Source: Paenibacillus typhae (GTDB taxonomy: Bacteria > Bacillota > Bacilli > Paenibacillales > Paenibacillaceae). Taken from it: a DNA stretch of 64,000 nucleotides. The DNA lies in the NCBI RefSeq assembly GCF_900099765.1, contig NZ_FNDX01000017.1, forward strand, positions 44,454 through 108,453. The letters run 5' to 3'. The notes beneath the pieces are model-generated. The model saw only the letters and a list, made by a program, of their open reading frames with translations. It did no database searches and had not been told where the DNA came from. Shown here piece after piece: positions 42,669-51,816 of this stretch. Each line of letters opens with the position of its first letter. The first letter of the stretch is position 1. The translations under genes were made by a program, and so were the position numbers.

Positions 42669-43637
42669 TTAAGCCCACCACATATCCAGCGGCTGCTCGC
42701 GGATCAGGATCGACTGCAGGTTGGTTACGGCACGCTGGAAGCCTTCGTCTACCGACATCAGCGGGTCTTCGTGCTCGATGCTCACCACATAATCATAGCC
42801 GTAGGTGCGCAGCGCGCTCATGATATCCGACCATTCGGACAGGCTGTGTCCGCAGCCGACGGAGCGGAACGTCCACGCCCGGGTCTGCACATCGCCGTAA
42901 GGCTGCATGTCGGTCAGGCCGTACATGTTAATGTTGTCCTGGTCGAGGTAAGTGTCCTTGGCATGGAAGTGATGGATCGCTCCGGCTTTGCCGAGGATCT
43001 TGATTGCGCCGACCGGATCAATCCCCTGCCACCACAGATGGCTTGGATCAAGGTTAGCTCCGATGGCATCACAGGTCGCTTCTCTCAGCTTCAGGATCGT
43101 GTACGGGGTATGGCACAGGAAGCCGCCGTGCAGCTCGATGCCGATCTTCACGCCATGCTCCTCGGCCAGCTTGCCGATCTCTTTCCAGTACGGGATCAGC
43201 TTCTGCTCCCACTGCCAGGCCAGAATATCGCTGTATACAGTCGGCCAAGGTGTAACCGGCCAGTTCGGCGCTTTAGCATCGTCACTGTCTCCGGCAGTGC
43301 CCGAGAACGTATTAACGACCTGAACGCCCATCAGCGAAGCCAGCTTGATCGACTTGCGCAGAATCTCGTCACCCTGGCGGGCTTCCTCCTTATCCGGCGA
43401 AATCGGGTTGTTGTGGCAGCTGAACGCGCTGATCATAATGCCGCGGCTCGTGAATTTTTCCAAATAGGCCTTACGTGCTTCCTCGCTGGCCAGCAGCTCA
43501 TCGGTCGGACAATGCGGATTGCCGGGGTTGCCGCCCGAGCCGATTTCAACGGCATTCAAGCCTGCGGCTGCGATTTTATCGAGCATCTCATCAAGAGTCA
43601 AGCTTCCGAATACGGGATCAAATACGCCTAATTTCAT
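42669..43637 (-). CDS. Sugar phosphate isomerase/epimerase (AP endonuclease 2 fold)
   Basis: A 322-residue xylose-isomerase-like TIM barrel. Metal ligands are expected in IGIELHGGF (Glu), GANLDPSHLWWQG (Asp/His) and AIHHFHAKDTY (His), and VSIEHEDPLMS supplies the last Glu; all are visible. It is the last gene of an operon after ThuA and a Gfo/Idh/MocA dehydrogenase, the classical set for oxidation and isomerisation of sugars such as 3-keto-glycosides or inositols. AGGTGGG before the ATG supports the start. Confidence 0.92.
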   Translation of the reverse strand: MKLGVFDPVFGSLTLDEMLDKIAAAGLNAVEIGSGGNPGNPHCPTDELLASEEARKAYLEKFTSRGIMISAFSCHNNPISPDKEEARQGDEILRKSIKLASLMGVQVVNTFSGTAGDSDDAKAPNWPVTPWPTVYSDILAWQWEQKLIPYWKEIGKLAEEHGVKIGIELHGGFLCHTPYTILKLREATCDAIGANLDPSHLWWQGIDPVGAIKILGKAGAIHHFHAKDTYLDQDNINMYGLTDMQPYGDVQTRAWTFRSVGCGHSLSEWSDIMSALRTYGYDYVVSIEHEDPLMSVDEGFQRAVTNLQSILIREQPLDMWWA

Positions 43638-44369
43638 TTATACGCCCACCTTTTCACGAATTGGCTCCAGAGCCTGGGAATGGCCGTACACCGGATAATC
43701 GCGTTTGGTTGGTGCGCACCAGTTTACGCCGTTGACGATAACCTTTTGGATTTCCTTATGGTAATAGGTTGGATGGGATTCATGGCCCGGCTGGAAATAA
43801 AAGATTTTGCCGCTGCCGCGCCGGTAGGTCGAGCCGCTCGGGAACACGTTGCCGCCCTCGAACCAGCCGACAAAGATCAGGCTCTCCGGTGCCGGCACAT
43901 CAAAATGCGCCCCGTACATCTCTTCCTGCTCCAGGTCGATATATTCGCCGATGCCTTCGGCAATCGGATGGCTCGGGTCCATCACCCAGAGGCGTTCCTT
44001 CTCGCCTGCTTCGCGCCATTTCAGGTCACAGCTGGTACCCATCAGCTTCATGAAGATTTTGGACATGTGGCCGGAATGCAGCACAATCAGCCCCATTCCC
44101 TGCAGCACACGGTTATAGACCCGGTTCACGATCTCGTCGCTTACCTCCTGATGGGCGATATGGCCCCACCATACCAGTACATCCGTGTTGTTCAGCACTT
44201 CCTCCGTCAAACCGTGCTCCGGCTCATCCAGCGTGGCAGTTGCCGTATCAAATCCGGCTTCCTCCAGAAATCCGGCAATCTGGGCATGGATGCCCAGCGG
44301 ATAGACCTGGCGGATACGCTCTTCCTGGAGCTCATGACGGTACTCATTCCATACGGTTACTCTTGTCAC
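43638..44369 (-). CDS. ThuA domain (trehalose utilisation) protein
   Basis: A 243-residue protein of the ThuA/class I glutamine amidotransferase-like fold ([45 protein letters not shown]). ThuA of Sinorhizobium acts with ThuB, a dehydrogenase, in trehalose and sucrose use through 3-keto sugars. The GTG at 44369 is preferred because AGGAG lies upstream; an in-frame GTG at 44381 overlaps that site. It sits between the Gfo/Idh/MocA dehydrogenase and the isomerase, consistent with a shared pathway. Confidence 0.9.
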   Translation of the reverse strand: MTRVTVWNEYRHELQEERIRQVYPLGIHAQIAGFLEEAGFDTATATLDEPEHGLTEEVLNNTDVLVWWGHIAHQEVSDEIVNRVYNRVLQGMGLIVLHSGHMSKIFMKLMGTSCDLKWREAGEKERLWVMDPSHPIAEGIGEYIDLEQEEMYGAHFDVPAPESLIFVGWFEGGNVFPSGSTYRRGSGKIFYFQPGHESHPTYYHKEIQKVIVNGVNWCAPTKRDYPVYGHSQALEPIREKVGV

Positions 44370-44422
44370 TATAGGACACACTCCTAAATGGATTTATATT
44401 GATTGAACTAAGTTTAATTGCC

Positions 44423-45502
44423 TTAATCTTCAAAAAATACCGGCATTCCTGTCTCGGACGATTTATAGATTGCCTCCAGAATCCGGGTTACCACCAGAGC
44501 CTGCTCCGGTTTAACAACCGGCTCTGTATCGTTAATAATGCTGTCAATCCACTGCGTGGCTTCAACCAGCGCCGGATCTTCGCCCGCACCGTCGTAGAAG
44601 TCTACGCCGGCAGCATCCAGGCCGATGATCTTCTCGAACGTTTTGCCGTACTCTTCCCCGTTGATGCGCAGGCCTTTTTCCATATCAGCCCCGCCCTCAG
44701 TACCGCAAAGCGTTGTCTTCGCTTCACCGACATCCAGGGTATTCAGCGCCCAGCTGGCTTCCAGCACAATGGTTGCCCCGTTTTGCATAGTAATGAAGCC
44801 GATCGCCGAATCTTCAACCGTGAATTTCTCCGGGTCCCACGGGCCCCAGGCGTTGGCGGCGTTTTTGCGGCCGGACAGCTTATGATAAGCATTGCCCACT
44901 GCATACTTCGGCTTATAGTTATCCATCATCCACAGCGTCAGGTCGAGCGCATGGGTGCCGATATCAATCAGCGGGCCGCCGCCCTGCGCTTCCTCATCCA
45001 GAAATACGCCCCAGGTCGGTACCGCACGCCGGCGGATTGCCTTGGCTTTGGCGTAGTAGATTTCGCCAAGGTCGTTGTTTTCACATACCTTATGCAGGTA
45101 AGCCGAATCCGATCTGAAGCGGTTCTGGTAGCCGATTGTCAGCTTTTTGCCGGTACGCTTGGCAGCATCAATCATGGCCTGTGCTTCAGCAGTCGTCTTA
45201 GCCATCGGCTTCTCGCACATAACGTGCTTGCCGGCCTCCATCGAGGCAATCGAAATTTCCGCATGGGAAATGTTCGGGGTACACACGTGAATTACATCTA
45301 TAGTTGTATCTTTCAGCAGCTCTTTATAGTCTGTATAAACCGCTGCGTTCTCATCTCCGAATTCCGCTTTGGCCTGCTCGGCCCGTTCAGGTACGATATC
45401 GCAAAAAGCGACCATGACAGCGCCTTCCACTTTCTTAAGTGCCGGCATATGCTTGCCGGTTGCGATGCCGCCGCAGCCGATAATCCCCACTTTTAAGGTC
45501 AT
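44423..45502 (-). CDS. Gfo/Idh/MocA family oxidoreductase
   Basis: A 359-residue NAD(P)-dependent dehydrogenase. The Rossmann motif is VGIIGCGGIATGKH, and the catalytic Lys lies in the conserved HVMCEKPMAKT; the family Asp/His pair is in GPLIDIGTHALDLTLWMM. It likely oxidises a sugar or cyclitol. GGAGGG precedes the ATG. It is the first gene of an operon with ThuA and a sugar isomerase. An AraC regulator lies directly upstream on the same strand. Confidence 0.92.
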   Translation of the reverse strand: MTLKVGIIGCGGIATGKHMPALKKVEGAVMVAFCDIVPERAEQAKAEFGDENAAVYTDYKELLKDTTIDVIHVCTPNISHAEISIASMEAGKHVMCEKPMAKTTAEAQAMIDAAKRTGKKLTIGYQNRFRSDSAYLHKVCENNDLGEIYYAKAKAIRRRAVPTWGVFLDEEAQGGGPLIDIGTHALDLTLWMMDNYKPKYAVGNAYHKLSGRKNAANAWGPWDPEKFTVEDSAIGFITMQNGATIVLEASWALNTLDVGEAKTTLCGTEGGADMEKGLRINGEEYGKTFEKIIGLDAAGVDFYDGAGEDPALVEATQWIDSIINDTEPVVKPEQALVVTRILEAIYKSSETGMPVFFED

Positions 45503-45542
45503 TCTCTATTTCCCTCCAACATTTGTTGTGAACTCTCTGCCT

Positions 45543-46466
45543 CTAATCATACAAATCCTGAGAAGCGCTTTCTTCCTGCATTCTTGCCCTGTTATTCCTG
45601 AATATTGTCTTGTGGTATTTCAGCGGCGAAATGCCGGTTGCCGACTTGAAAAAATGGTGGAATGTCTTCACGCTGCCAAACCCTGCAGACTCGGCTACGG
45701 CAGACATCGGCAGGTCCTCGTTGAGCAGAATCCATTTGGCTTTGTTCAGCCGGTATTCATTAAGGAAGGCGACGAAGGTCATGCCGGTATGCTTTTTGAA
45801 CAGCTTGGTAAAATAATACGGGCTGAAGCCCATATGCCGGGCCACCTCATTAAGGGTGATCGGCTCCTGGTAATGCTGCTCGACATAGATAAAAATCCGC
45901 TCCAGCCGCTCCAGCATCTCCCGGGACTGGGACAGGGTGTCCTCCGAGAATTTCGGCAGCCTGCCGGCGTTATTCCTGGGCACTTCCCGCAAAATAACAG
46001 TCAGCAGCTCAAATAAACGGGCTTTGATCAGATAGGCGTACCCTTCCCCTCGCCGGGTGTCCTCCTCATAGATGCTTTCGATCAGGCCGATGATCCGACC
46101 TGCCGTCTCGGGAGGCCAGCCAGAGCTGGAGTGCTCCATCGCCGTGAACACCTCGCGCAGCGAGAAATCATTGCCGCAGGTGGCTGCCAGCTCCTGAAAC
46201 AGGCTCAAATCAAACTGCAGCACTACCCGTTCGCTCTCCGGCGAAGCGAGAAAATAATGCACGTCCCCGCCGTTGATCAACTGCACTTCCCCCTGCTCCA
46301 TACGGATTGGAGTATCATTTATTCCCAGATTTAGCCTTCCCTTAGTTACGTAAATCATTTCGATTTCTTTATGCCAGTGCGGATAGCACAGCTCGTCCCC
46401 GCCGCAGATCAGGCTGCGGAAAGGAAAATGCTTGTCCACATCCGGAAGCTCGAGATAGATGCTCAT
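45543..46466 (-). CDS. AraC family regulator with cupin sensor domain
   Basis: A 307-residue regulator. Residues 15-95 form a cupin sugar-binding domain (CYPHWHKEIEMIYVTKG, with metal-like His pair, and LINGGDVHYFLAS). Residues about 195-295 are the two helix-turn-helix units (ITLNEVARHMGFSPYYFTKLF, MSAVAESAGFGSVKTFHHFF). AAGGAGC precedes the ATG. It lies 40 bases upstream of the dehydrogenase start, so it is the natural activator of the dehydrogenase / ThuA / isomerase operon, and may be partly co-transcribed. Confidence 0.92.
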   Translation of the reverse strand: MSIYLELPDVDKHFPFRSLICGGDELCYPHWHKEIEMIYVTKGRLNLGINDTPIRMEQGEVQLINGGDVHYFLASPESERVVLQFDLSLFQELAATCGNDFSLREVFTAMEHSSSGWPPETAGRIIGLIESIYEEDTRRGEGYAYLIKARLFELLTVILREVPRNNAGRLPKFSEDTLSQSREMLERLERIFIYVEQHYQEPITLNEVARHMGFSPYYFTKLFKKHTGMTFVAFLNEYRLNKAKWILLNEDLPMSAVAESAGFGSVKTFHHFFKSATGISPLKYHKTIFRNNRARMQEESASQDLYD

Positions 46467-46604
46467 AAGTGCGGCTCCTTGTGCGTGTGGTTCTTTTTCT
46501 ACGGATTATGATAATCATGCCGTATCTTACAGTTATCGTACCTTATCCCTGTAAGCAAAAACAAATGCCTGGACGACCACAGCAGCAACGCAAAAAGGAC
46601 AACG

Positions 46605-46630
46605 CAAAAAGGAGCCTGTCCGGCTCCCTC
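46605..46630 (-). terminator. Terminator of the YhcH-like gene
   Basis: On the minus strand GGAGCC, loop GGACA, GGCTCC, then TTTTTGCG, 30 bases after the stop codon. Confidence 0.85.
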
Positions 46631-46656
46631 AATGACATATGCTTTGCGGCTGAATC

Positions 46657-47109
46657 CTACAGCTTAATCTTCAGCACAACCTTGCGCACCGCTTCCTTGC
46701 CGCCGGCTTCGATTCCGGTCATATGGCCGTCCTGCGGATAGCAGACCACCAGCGCCCCGGGCCCAGCGGTTACCGCAGATTGCAGTTCACCCGTGAAGAA
46801 CACCGCGTCCTTCTCGGCGCTGTATTCCTCTTTTACCGACAGCTGCTCAATGGCCGCATAGCCGATCCGCTCCGTACCTTCAAGAATATAGTGCAGATCC
46901 AGATTAATCCGGTGCGCTTCCCAGAAGCATTCCCCGGCATCCTTTGTTTCATATTCGTTAATGAAATAGAACATGTTCTCATTAACTTCATGGCGTCCTG
47001 CCGCCTGTCCGCTGAAATCTGTATCCCGCAAAAAGCGCAGCCCCGCCTGGATCTTCTCCCCGTAAGCAGCCTCATTCTCAAGCAAATGCCCCAGTGTATC
47101 TACGATCAA
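46657..47109 (-). CDS. YhcH/YjgK/YiaL family protein (NanQ-like)
   Basis: A 150-residue cupin-fold protein of the DUF386 family, some members of which are anomerases in sialic-acid or amino-sugar use. Metal-binding residues are expected in WEAHRINLDLHYILEG and in DGHMTG; both are present. The TTG at 47109 is chosen because AGGAG lies 9 bases upstream and the family starts MIVDTL; ATG 47118 would overlap that site. Separated from the AraC gene by a terminator. Probably acts on sugars from the loci around it. Confidence 0.85.
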   Translation of the reverse strand: MIVDTLGHLLENEAAYGEKIQAGLRFLRDTDFSGQAAGRHEVNENMFYFINEYETKDAGECFWEAHRINLDLHYILEGTERIGYAAIEQLSVKEEYSAEKDAVFFTGELQSAVTAGPGALVVCYPQDGHMTGIEAGGKEAVRKVVLKIKL

Positions 47110-47266
47110 GCCGATCATCTCCTGCAATCTCTGATTTATTACCGCCTCTTGGCGGCCTACAAAAAAAGAATAAGTGATTCCTACGTCCGCAGCTATGCAT
47201 TTGTTCACGCTTCCCCGGCATATTCTAATACTAGCAACCTTCACAAAACTTGTAGGAGGCGTAAAT

Positions 47267-47878
47267 ATGCTGATCTTCCTGATGTACATGTTCGCCGTAC
47301 TGGGGGTAGGCCTGCTGCTGGCGGCTGCGGTGCTGAAGTTCAGGCTCTCTTATCCCTCATCCAATCTGACCAAGCTGGCCCGTGCACTCGGCTCCTTTAA
47401 TTTGAATTTTCCCCGGCGGTTCGTCACCCCCGACCAGTCGCACATGATCGCCCTGGATGAAGCCGGCAGAACACTGGCCATCGGCAGCTGCAGTCCCGGC
47501 GGGGCAGAGCATGCGACGGCGCAATTGTACACTTTTGACACCATACTGGGTTCAGAGATCGTCGAGAATGCCCTGACCCTCACAAAAGTCAGCAAGACAA
47601 GCCGGATCACAACCAGTACCAGAAAAAACAGCTATGGAATCAGCCGACCTGAAACTGAAAATCACAGCGGAAACAATGCAGATGCCATCCCAGCAGATGA
47701 AGAGGAGGTTAAAGAGCTTACACTCAAAATCTACCTCAGCAGCGCCGATACCCCCGTCCTGTCCATCCCCTTCCTTCCCGACATAGCACCTGCCAGAAAA
47801 TCGGATAGGGAATACACCCTGGCCTTCTCAGAGGTTCAGCATGTGCATGAAGCGATCCGCGAGATTGTTTCGGCGTAA
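47267..47878 (+). CDS. Membrane-anchored protein, family not recognised
   Basis: A 203-residue protein with one N-terminal membrane helix (LIFLMYMFAVLGVGLLLAAA) and a mostly polar remainder with beta-rich segments and a Ser/Thr/Asn-rich middle. AGGAGGCG 8 bases before ATG 47267 is a strong site. It is divergent from the YhcH-like gene and upstream of a GDPD gene. No motif was recognised, and no function is proposed. Confidence 0.72.
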   Translation: MLIFLMYMFAVLGVGLLLAAAVLKFRLSYPSSNLTKLARALGSFNLNFPRRFVTPDQSHMIALDEAGRTLAIGSCSPGGAEHATAQLYTFDTILGSEIVENALTLTKVSKTSRITTSTRKNSYGISRPETENHSGNNADAIPADEEEVKELTLKIYLSSADTPVLSIPFLPDIAPARKSDREYTLAFSEVQHVHEAIREIVSA

Positions 47879-48001
47879 CTCCCGGGCCCGGGCACAAATT
47901 GATTGAGACGGACAGGGTTTCGCACGGAGATGTGGAATAAGAGAATAGATGCCTGCAGCAAGCAGGAGCAGGAAATCCATAAGCCGGAGGGAAAACAACG
48001 T

Positions 48002-48751
48002 ATGAACAGCATCATCAACTTTGCGCACCGCGGCGCATCCGCAGTCTGCCCGGAGAATACGATGGCGGCATTCCGCAGAGGGCTTGAGCTTGGCGCTACA
48101 GGAATTGAAACCGATGTCCAGATGTCGCTTGACGGAGGACTGGTCATTATACATGATGAGCATCTTCGCCGGACAACCGGAGCTGACGGATTGGTAAAAG
48201 ACAAGACGCTTAGCGAGCTGCTGGAGCTGGATGCCGGGTCCTGGTTCGGGCCGGCATTCGCCGGTGAACGTCTGCCTGTGCTGGAGGAGCTGCTGGATCT
48301 GCTGAAGGACCGCGATACCGTGCTCAATATTGAGCTGAAGAACGGGGTATTCCTGTATCCCGGGATGGAGGAAAAGATTATTGCAGCCGTGCGGGATTAC
48401 GGCATGAGTGACCGCGTGGTGCTGTCGAGCTTTAATCACTACTCGCTGGCCTATTGTAAATCCCTTGCCCCCGAAATCCGCACTGGGATTCTGTATTCCG
48501 AAGGCCTGTACCGGCCGTGGGACTACGCAGCCAGCCTGAATGCGGATGCGCTGCATGCTTATCATCCTGCCGTATTGCCGGAGTTCGTAGCCGAGGCGGC
48601 TGCACAGGGCAAGGTTTACCACCCCTGGACCGTCAATGATCGTGAAGTGATGAAATCCCTGATCGCCGCCGGAGTCGCCGGTATAATAACTGACTATCCG
48701 GATGTGCTGGCCGGACTGCTGGCTGACAGACAGGGGGAATGTTGCCTGTAA
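48002..48751 (+). CDS. Glycerophosphodiester phosphodiesterase (GDPD)
   Basis: A 249-residue cytosolic GDPD with TIM-barrel fold. The active site is intact: FAHRGASAVCPENTMAAF supplies catalytic His and Glu, IETDVQMSLDGGLVIIHDE supplies metal ligands and the second His, and VLNIELKNGV supplies another Glu. It hydrolyses glycerophosphodiesters to glycerol-3-phosphate and an alcohol, as in UgpQ. GGAGGG before ATG 48002 supports the start. It shares a bidirectional terminator with the diguanylate cyclase gene facing it. Confidence 0.92.
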   Translation: MNSIINFAHRGASAVCPENTMAAFRRGLELGATGIETDVQMSLDGGLVIIHDEHLRRTTGADGLVKDKTLSELLELDAGSWFGPAFAGERLPVLEELLDLLKDRDTVLNIELKNGVFLYPGMEEKIIAAVRDYGMSDRVVLSSFNHYSLAYCKSLAPEIRTGILYSEGLYRPWDYAASLNADALHAYHPAVLPEFVAEAAAQGKVYHPWTVNDREVMKSLIAAGVAGIITDYPDVLAGLLADRQGECCL

Positions 48752-48803
48752 AAAGAGTCCGGGCTGCAGCCGGTAAATCGGCTGCACTGCCCGGACTCTT
48801 TGT
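48750..48803. terminator. Bidirectional terminator
   Basis: AAAGAGTCCGGGC and GCCCGGACTCTTT pair perfectly, with inner GCAGCCG/CGGCTGC, and end in TTTGTG; it lies between two converging genes. Confidence 0.9.
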
Positions 48804-48818
48804 GTTAAAGGACTGCAC

Positions 48819-49670
48819 TTAATTGGCTTTGGGGCTGCCCAGCCAGCTTACCGGCTGGATGACATTGCCCTGCTTGTGGACGGCATACCGGCCTCTGCCC
48901 AGCTGCTTGGCATTGTACATGGCGGAATCAGCCTCCTTCAGCAGGCGTCCGGGATCAACCCGGCCCTGGCTCGTCGTAATGCCGATGCTGGCCGACACGA
49001 ACAGCTCATGATGCTCCAGCTGGTAGGTACGGGTTGTTTTCTCCAGAACCTTAAGGGCAAGCTGTTCGGCTTCTTTATAGCTGCAGCGCTTGGCAATAAT
49101 GACGAATTCATCGCCGCCGATCCGGAAAATATGCCGCCTGCCCTTGCAGGAAAACTGCTGCAGCGTGCCGCCGACCGCCTGGAGCAGCAGATCACCGACA
49201 TGATGGCCGAGCTTGTCATTGATCGGCTTGAAGCGGTTCAGATCGAGGTATAATACAGCCAGCTGCTCATTAGGCTTGCAGTGATCCCAGAAATGATCCA
49301 TGCCGTTCTTGTTGAACAGGCCGGTCAGGCTATCCCTGTAAGCCAGCTCTTTAAGGTGTTCTCTTTCAGCCATGATCAGACCTGTGCGGTGGAACAGCCA
49401 GATCAGAAAAGCCAGGGTCAGCGAGTAAAGCGCCAGCGGCGCAAGCAGGCTGCCGGTGTCCGGGCTAAAGCCGGATACAGCCTGCAGGCCGAACAGATGC
49501 ATGCCGCTTAATCCGCAGCCTAGCATAAGAATGATCAGGCTCGTGCGCAGCGCACGGGCCTTTTGGCTTCTGGCCGCGAAATTCCGTCCGGTCCGGAGGA
49601 CGGAGTAGGCTGTCACTGCTGCGAGTAGAACGGAGAATATAGTAAACATATAATTTCGAGCTTCATCCAT
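48819..49670 (-). CDS. Membrane diguanylate cyclase (GGDEF)
   Basis: A 283-residue protein with three to four hydrophobic segments in residues 5-105 and a GGDEF domain in about 115-270. The active-site motif is exactly GGDEF in IFRIGGDEFVIIA, and the DxLT start DSLTGLFNKNG is present. No EAL domain. It should make cyclic di-GMP from GTP on a membrane signal. No clear RxxD inhibitory site was seen before GGDEF. ATG 49670 is favoured by GGGAG 10 bases upstream over GTG 49682. Confidence 0.92.
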   Translation of the reverse strand: MDEARNYMFTIFSVLLAAVTAYSVLRTGRNFAARSQKARALRTSLIILMLGCGLSGMHLFGLQAVSGFSPDTGSLLAPLALYSLTLAFLIWLFHRTGLIMAEREHLKELAYRDSLTGLFNKNGMDHFWDHCKPNEQLAVLYLDLNRFKPINDKLGHHVGDLLLQAVGGTLQQFSCKGRRHIFRIGGDEFVIIAKRCSYKEAEQLALKVLEKTTRTYQLEHHELFVSASIGITTSQGRVDPGRLLKEADSAMYNAKQLGRGRYAVHKQGNVIQPVSWLGSPKAN

Positions 49671-49812
49671 GAATAGGAGCACTCCCTTTTACTTCTAAAT
49701 TAAGCAAATCCGTTAATCTGGCAGGTGAACCGTATTATGCTTATTATCGGCAGGCGGGGGCTGTTTCTCCATGGAATCTTTTGGATGGTGCTAACGGCAG
49801 CGCAGATTCCGG

Positions 49813-50400
49813 TTAAATGCTGTGATGCTCCACACAGTTGTAAAGGTCACAGGTCCAGGCTCCGCCTGACTTGATGATCCGGGTGAGCGAAGTATTCTTC
49901 AGCAGCCGGCTCAAATCCAGCCCGGGCACAAGTCCGCCAAGCGTACTCCGGAGAATCGCCCCGTGGCTGACCACCAGTATACGCCGGCCCGGATGACGCG
50001 CGGCAAGCTCCTCAATGGCCCTGCTTCCCCGGAGCCGGCCTGACTCATTGGTCTCCAGGCCAAGCTCAAGCGTTCTCCATTCCTTGCCCCAGCGCTCCAC
50101 CCGTTCCTGTTCCGTCGTACCCTCCAGGAGTCCGCCATGCATCTCCCGGATACCGGGCAACAGCCCTGCGACCGGAAGGCCCAGCCTGGCGGCAATAATC
50201 TCTGCAGTCTGTCTCGCTCTGAGCATATCACTGGAGTAGATCAGCTCCCACTCCTCCCCGCTAAGCCGTTCGGCAATTTTAGCTGCCTGCTGCAAGCCCT
50301 CCTCATCAAGCGGATTATCCGTGTGTCCCTGGATACGTCCTTCTTTATTCCATAAAGTGCTGCCGTGCCGGATCAGACCTATCGTTGTTGTCATTGTCAT
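49813..50400 (-). CDS. Histidine phosphatase family protein
   Basis: A 195-residue branch-1 histidine phosphatase (phosphoglycerate-mutase-like). The catalytic motif is IGLIRHGSTLWNKEGRIQG, the second His is in LVVSHGAILRS, and YSSDMLRARQTAEII supplies the phosphate-binding Arg. Substrates of this group range from phosphosugars to nucleotides or cobalamin precursors, so no specific role is given. AGGCGG before the ATG is weak. Confidence 0.9.
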   Translation of the reverse strand: MTMTTTIGLIRHGSTLWNKEGRIQGHTDNPLDEEGLQQAAKIAERLSGEEWELIYSSDMLRARQTAEIIAARLGLPVAGLLPGIREMHGGLLEGTTEQERVERWGKEWRTLELGLETNESGRLRGSRAIEELAARHPGRRILVVSHGAILRSTLGGLVPGLDLSRLLKNTSLTRIIKSGGAWTCDLYNCVEHHSI

Positions 50401-50624
50401 GGGTGAAACCGCCTTTTTACAGATTGAAATCGATTCCCTAAATTATATACGAAAAGCCTGCTTAGGACGCATGCGTCAGGACACACTAACCCTTCCTCCG
50501 TAAATTGACGATATATATAGGCAGCGCTATGATTAAGTGGCTCCGGATGTATCATTCTGGGGCAGGTTCCACATTCATCCTGATCTGCAGGAAATACTGT
50601 TTGGAGTCAAAGGAGATTCTGTTC

Positions 50625-51782
50625 ATGTTTAAAAAATGTACCGCCGTCTGCCTCATTCTCTTGCTTATGCTGTCCGCCCTGCCGTCCCTTCAGCCCGGTT
50701 CAACCGCCTCGGCTTCAGCAGCCCCCAAAAACGCCGTCTTTGTGGATAAAGCCAGCCAGTCTTATATTCCGCTGCGGTTCCTGAACGGCCTGTTCGGAAT
50801 CCGCTCGGTTCTGAATGCAGGCACTAATGAGATTGAAATATCCGGAGAAAACACTTCGGTTCTGCTTAAAGCAGGACAGGCCCGGGCAACCGTCAATGAC
50901 AAGTCCGTAACCCTGACCGCCCTGCCCTTCAGCGCAAACGGTACAACTTATGTGCCGCTGTCCGTTGTCAGTACGGCGATGGGTATTGGATTAAAATGGA
51001 ATAAAGGGCAGGGTTCCATCACTCTGTCATCCGCCGGAGAAGAAGCAGTCCTGCCGGTACTAGGCGGCACACTGATTAAACCGGATGCGCCGGCGGCCGT
51101 CAGCGCGAAGCATACATACAGGGTCGGCTCCAGATCATTCAGCGTGCAGACCGTTACCATCCCCCTGATGCATCCTTCTGTCCGCCTTGACGCTGTGCTG
51201 GCCGGCAATACGGTCGGCAAGACGGAAGCGCTCGGCAGCATTGCCAAACGCAGCGGGGCTGTCGCAGCAATCAACGGCACTTTTTTTGACGCTTATACTG
51301 ACGGGGCATACAAAGCACCTTACGGGTATATTATCAGCGGCGGCAAAATGCTGAAGAACAGCCCCGGCGACAAGCGGATTGTGTTTGCCTATGACCGCAA
51401 TCTGCTGGCGGAGCTGATTCCGGGAAGCGAATTCAGCGCCAGATTCCAGAGCGGCAGCATTGAGGGCGCATTGCAGGCCGGTCCGCGGCTGCTGGTGAAC
51501 GGCAGTGTCTCGCTGAATGTCGCAGCCGAAGGCTTCAAGGACCCGAAAATTCTAACCGGCGGCGGAGCCCGCAGTGCGCTGGGCATCACCCGTGACCACA
51601 AGCTGATTCTGCTGACTACCGGCGGGGCCACCATACCGCAGCTGGCCCAGATCATGAAGCAGGCCGGCGCTTACCAGGCAATGAATCTGGACGGCGGAGC
51701 CTCCAGCGGCCTGTATTACAACGGCAAATACCTGACTGCCCCGGGACGGCTGATCAGCAATGCGCTGGTTGTTACCCGGTAA
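50625..51782 (+). CDS. Secreted phosphodiester glycosidase (NAGPA-like) with CuAO N-terminal domain
   Basis: A 385-residue exported protein with signal peptide (residues 1-32). Residues about 35-130 are a copper-amine-oxidase N-terminal-like domain (SQSYIPLRFLNGLFGIRSVL). Residues about 160-385 match the phosphodiester glycosidase (NAGPA/DUF2233) family: AAINGTFFDAYT, AGPRLLVNGSV, GGARSALGITRDHKLILLTT and MNLDGGASSGLYYNG. Relatives remove N-acetylglucosamine from phosphodiesters or modify exopolysaccharide. AAAGGAG before ATG 50625 fixes the start. The wall domain suggests action at the cell surface. Confidence 0.88.
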   Translation: MFKKCTAVCLILLLMLSALPSLQPGSTASASAAPKNAVFVDKASQSYIPLRFLNGLFGIRSVLNAGTNEIEISGENTSVLLKAGQARATVNDKSVTLTALPFSANGTTYVPLSVVSTAMGIGLKWNKGQGSITLSSAGEEAVLPVLGGTLIKPDAPAAVSAKHTYRVGSRSFSVQTVTIPLMHPSVRLDAVLAGNTVGKTEALGSIAKRSGAVAAINGTFFDAYTDGAYKAPYGYIISGGKMLKNSPGDKRIVFAYDRNLLAELIPGSEFSARFQSGSIEGALQAGPRLLVNGSVSLNVAAEGFKDPKILTGGGARSALGITRDHKLILLTTGGATIPQLAQIMKQAGAYQAMNLDGGASSGLYYNGKYLTAPGRLISNALVVTR

Positions 51783-51816
51783 TCCTATTCCTTTCTAACG
51801 GGAGGCCTCTTGCCCA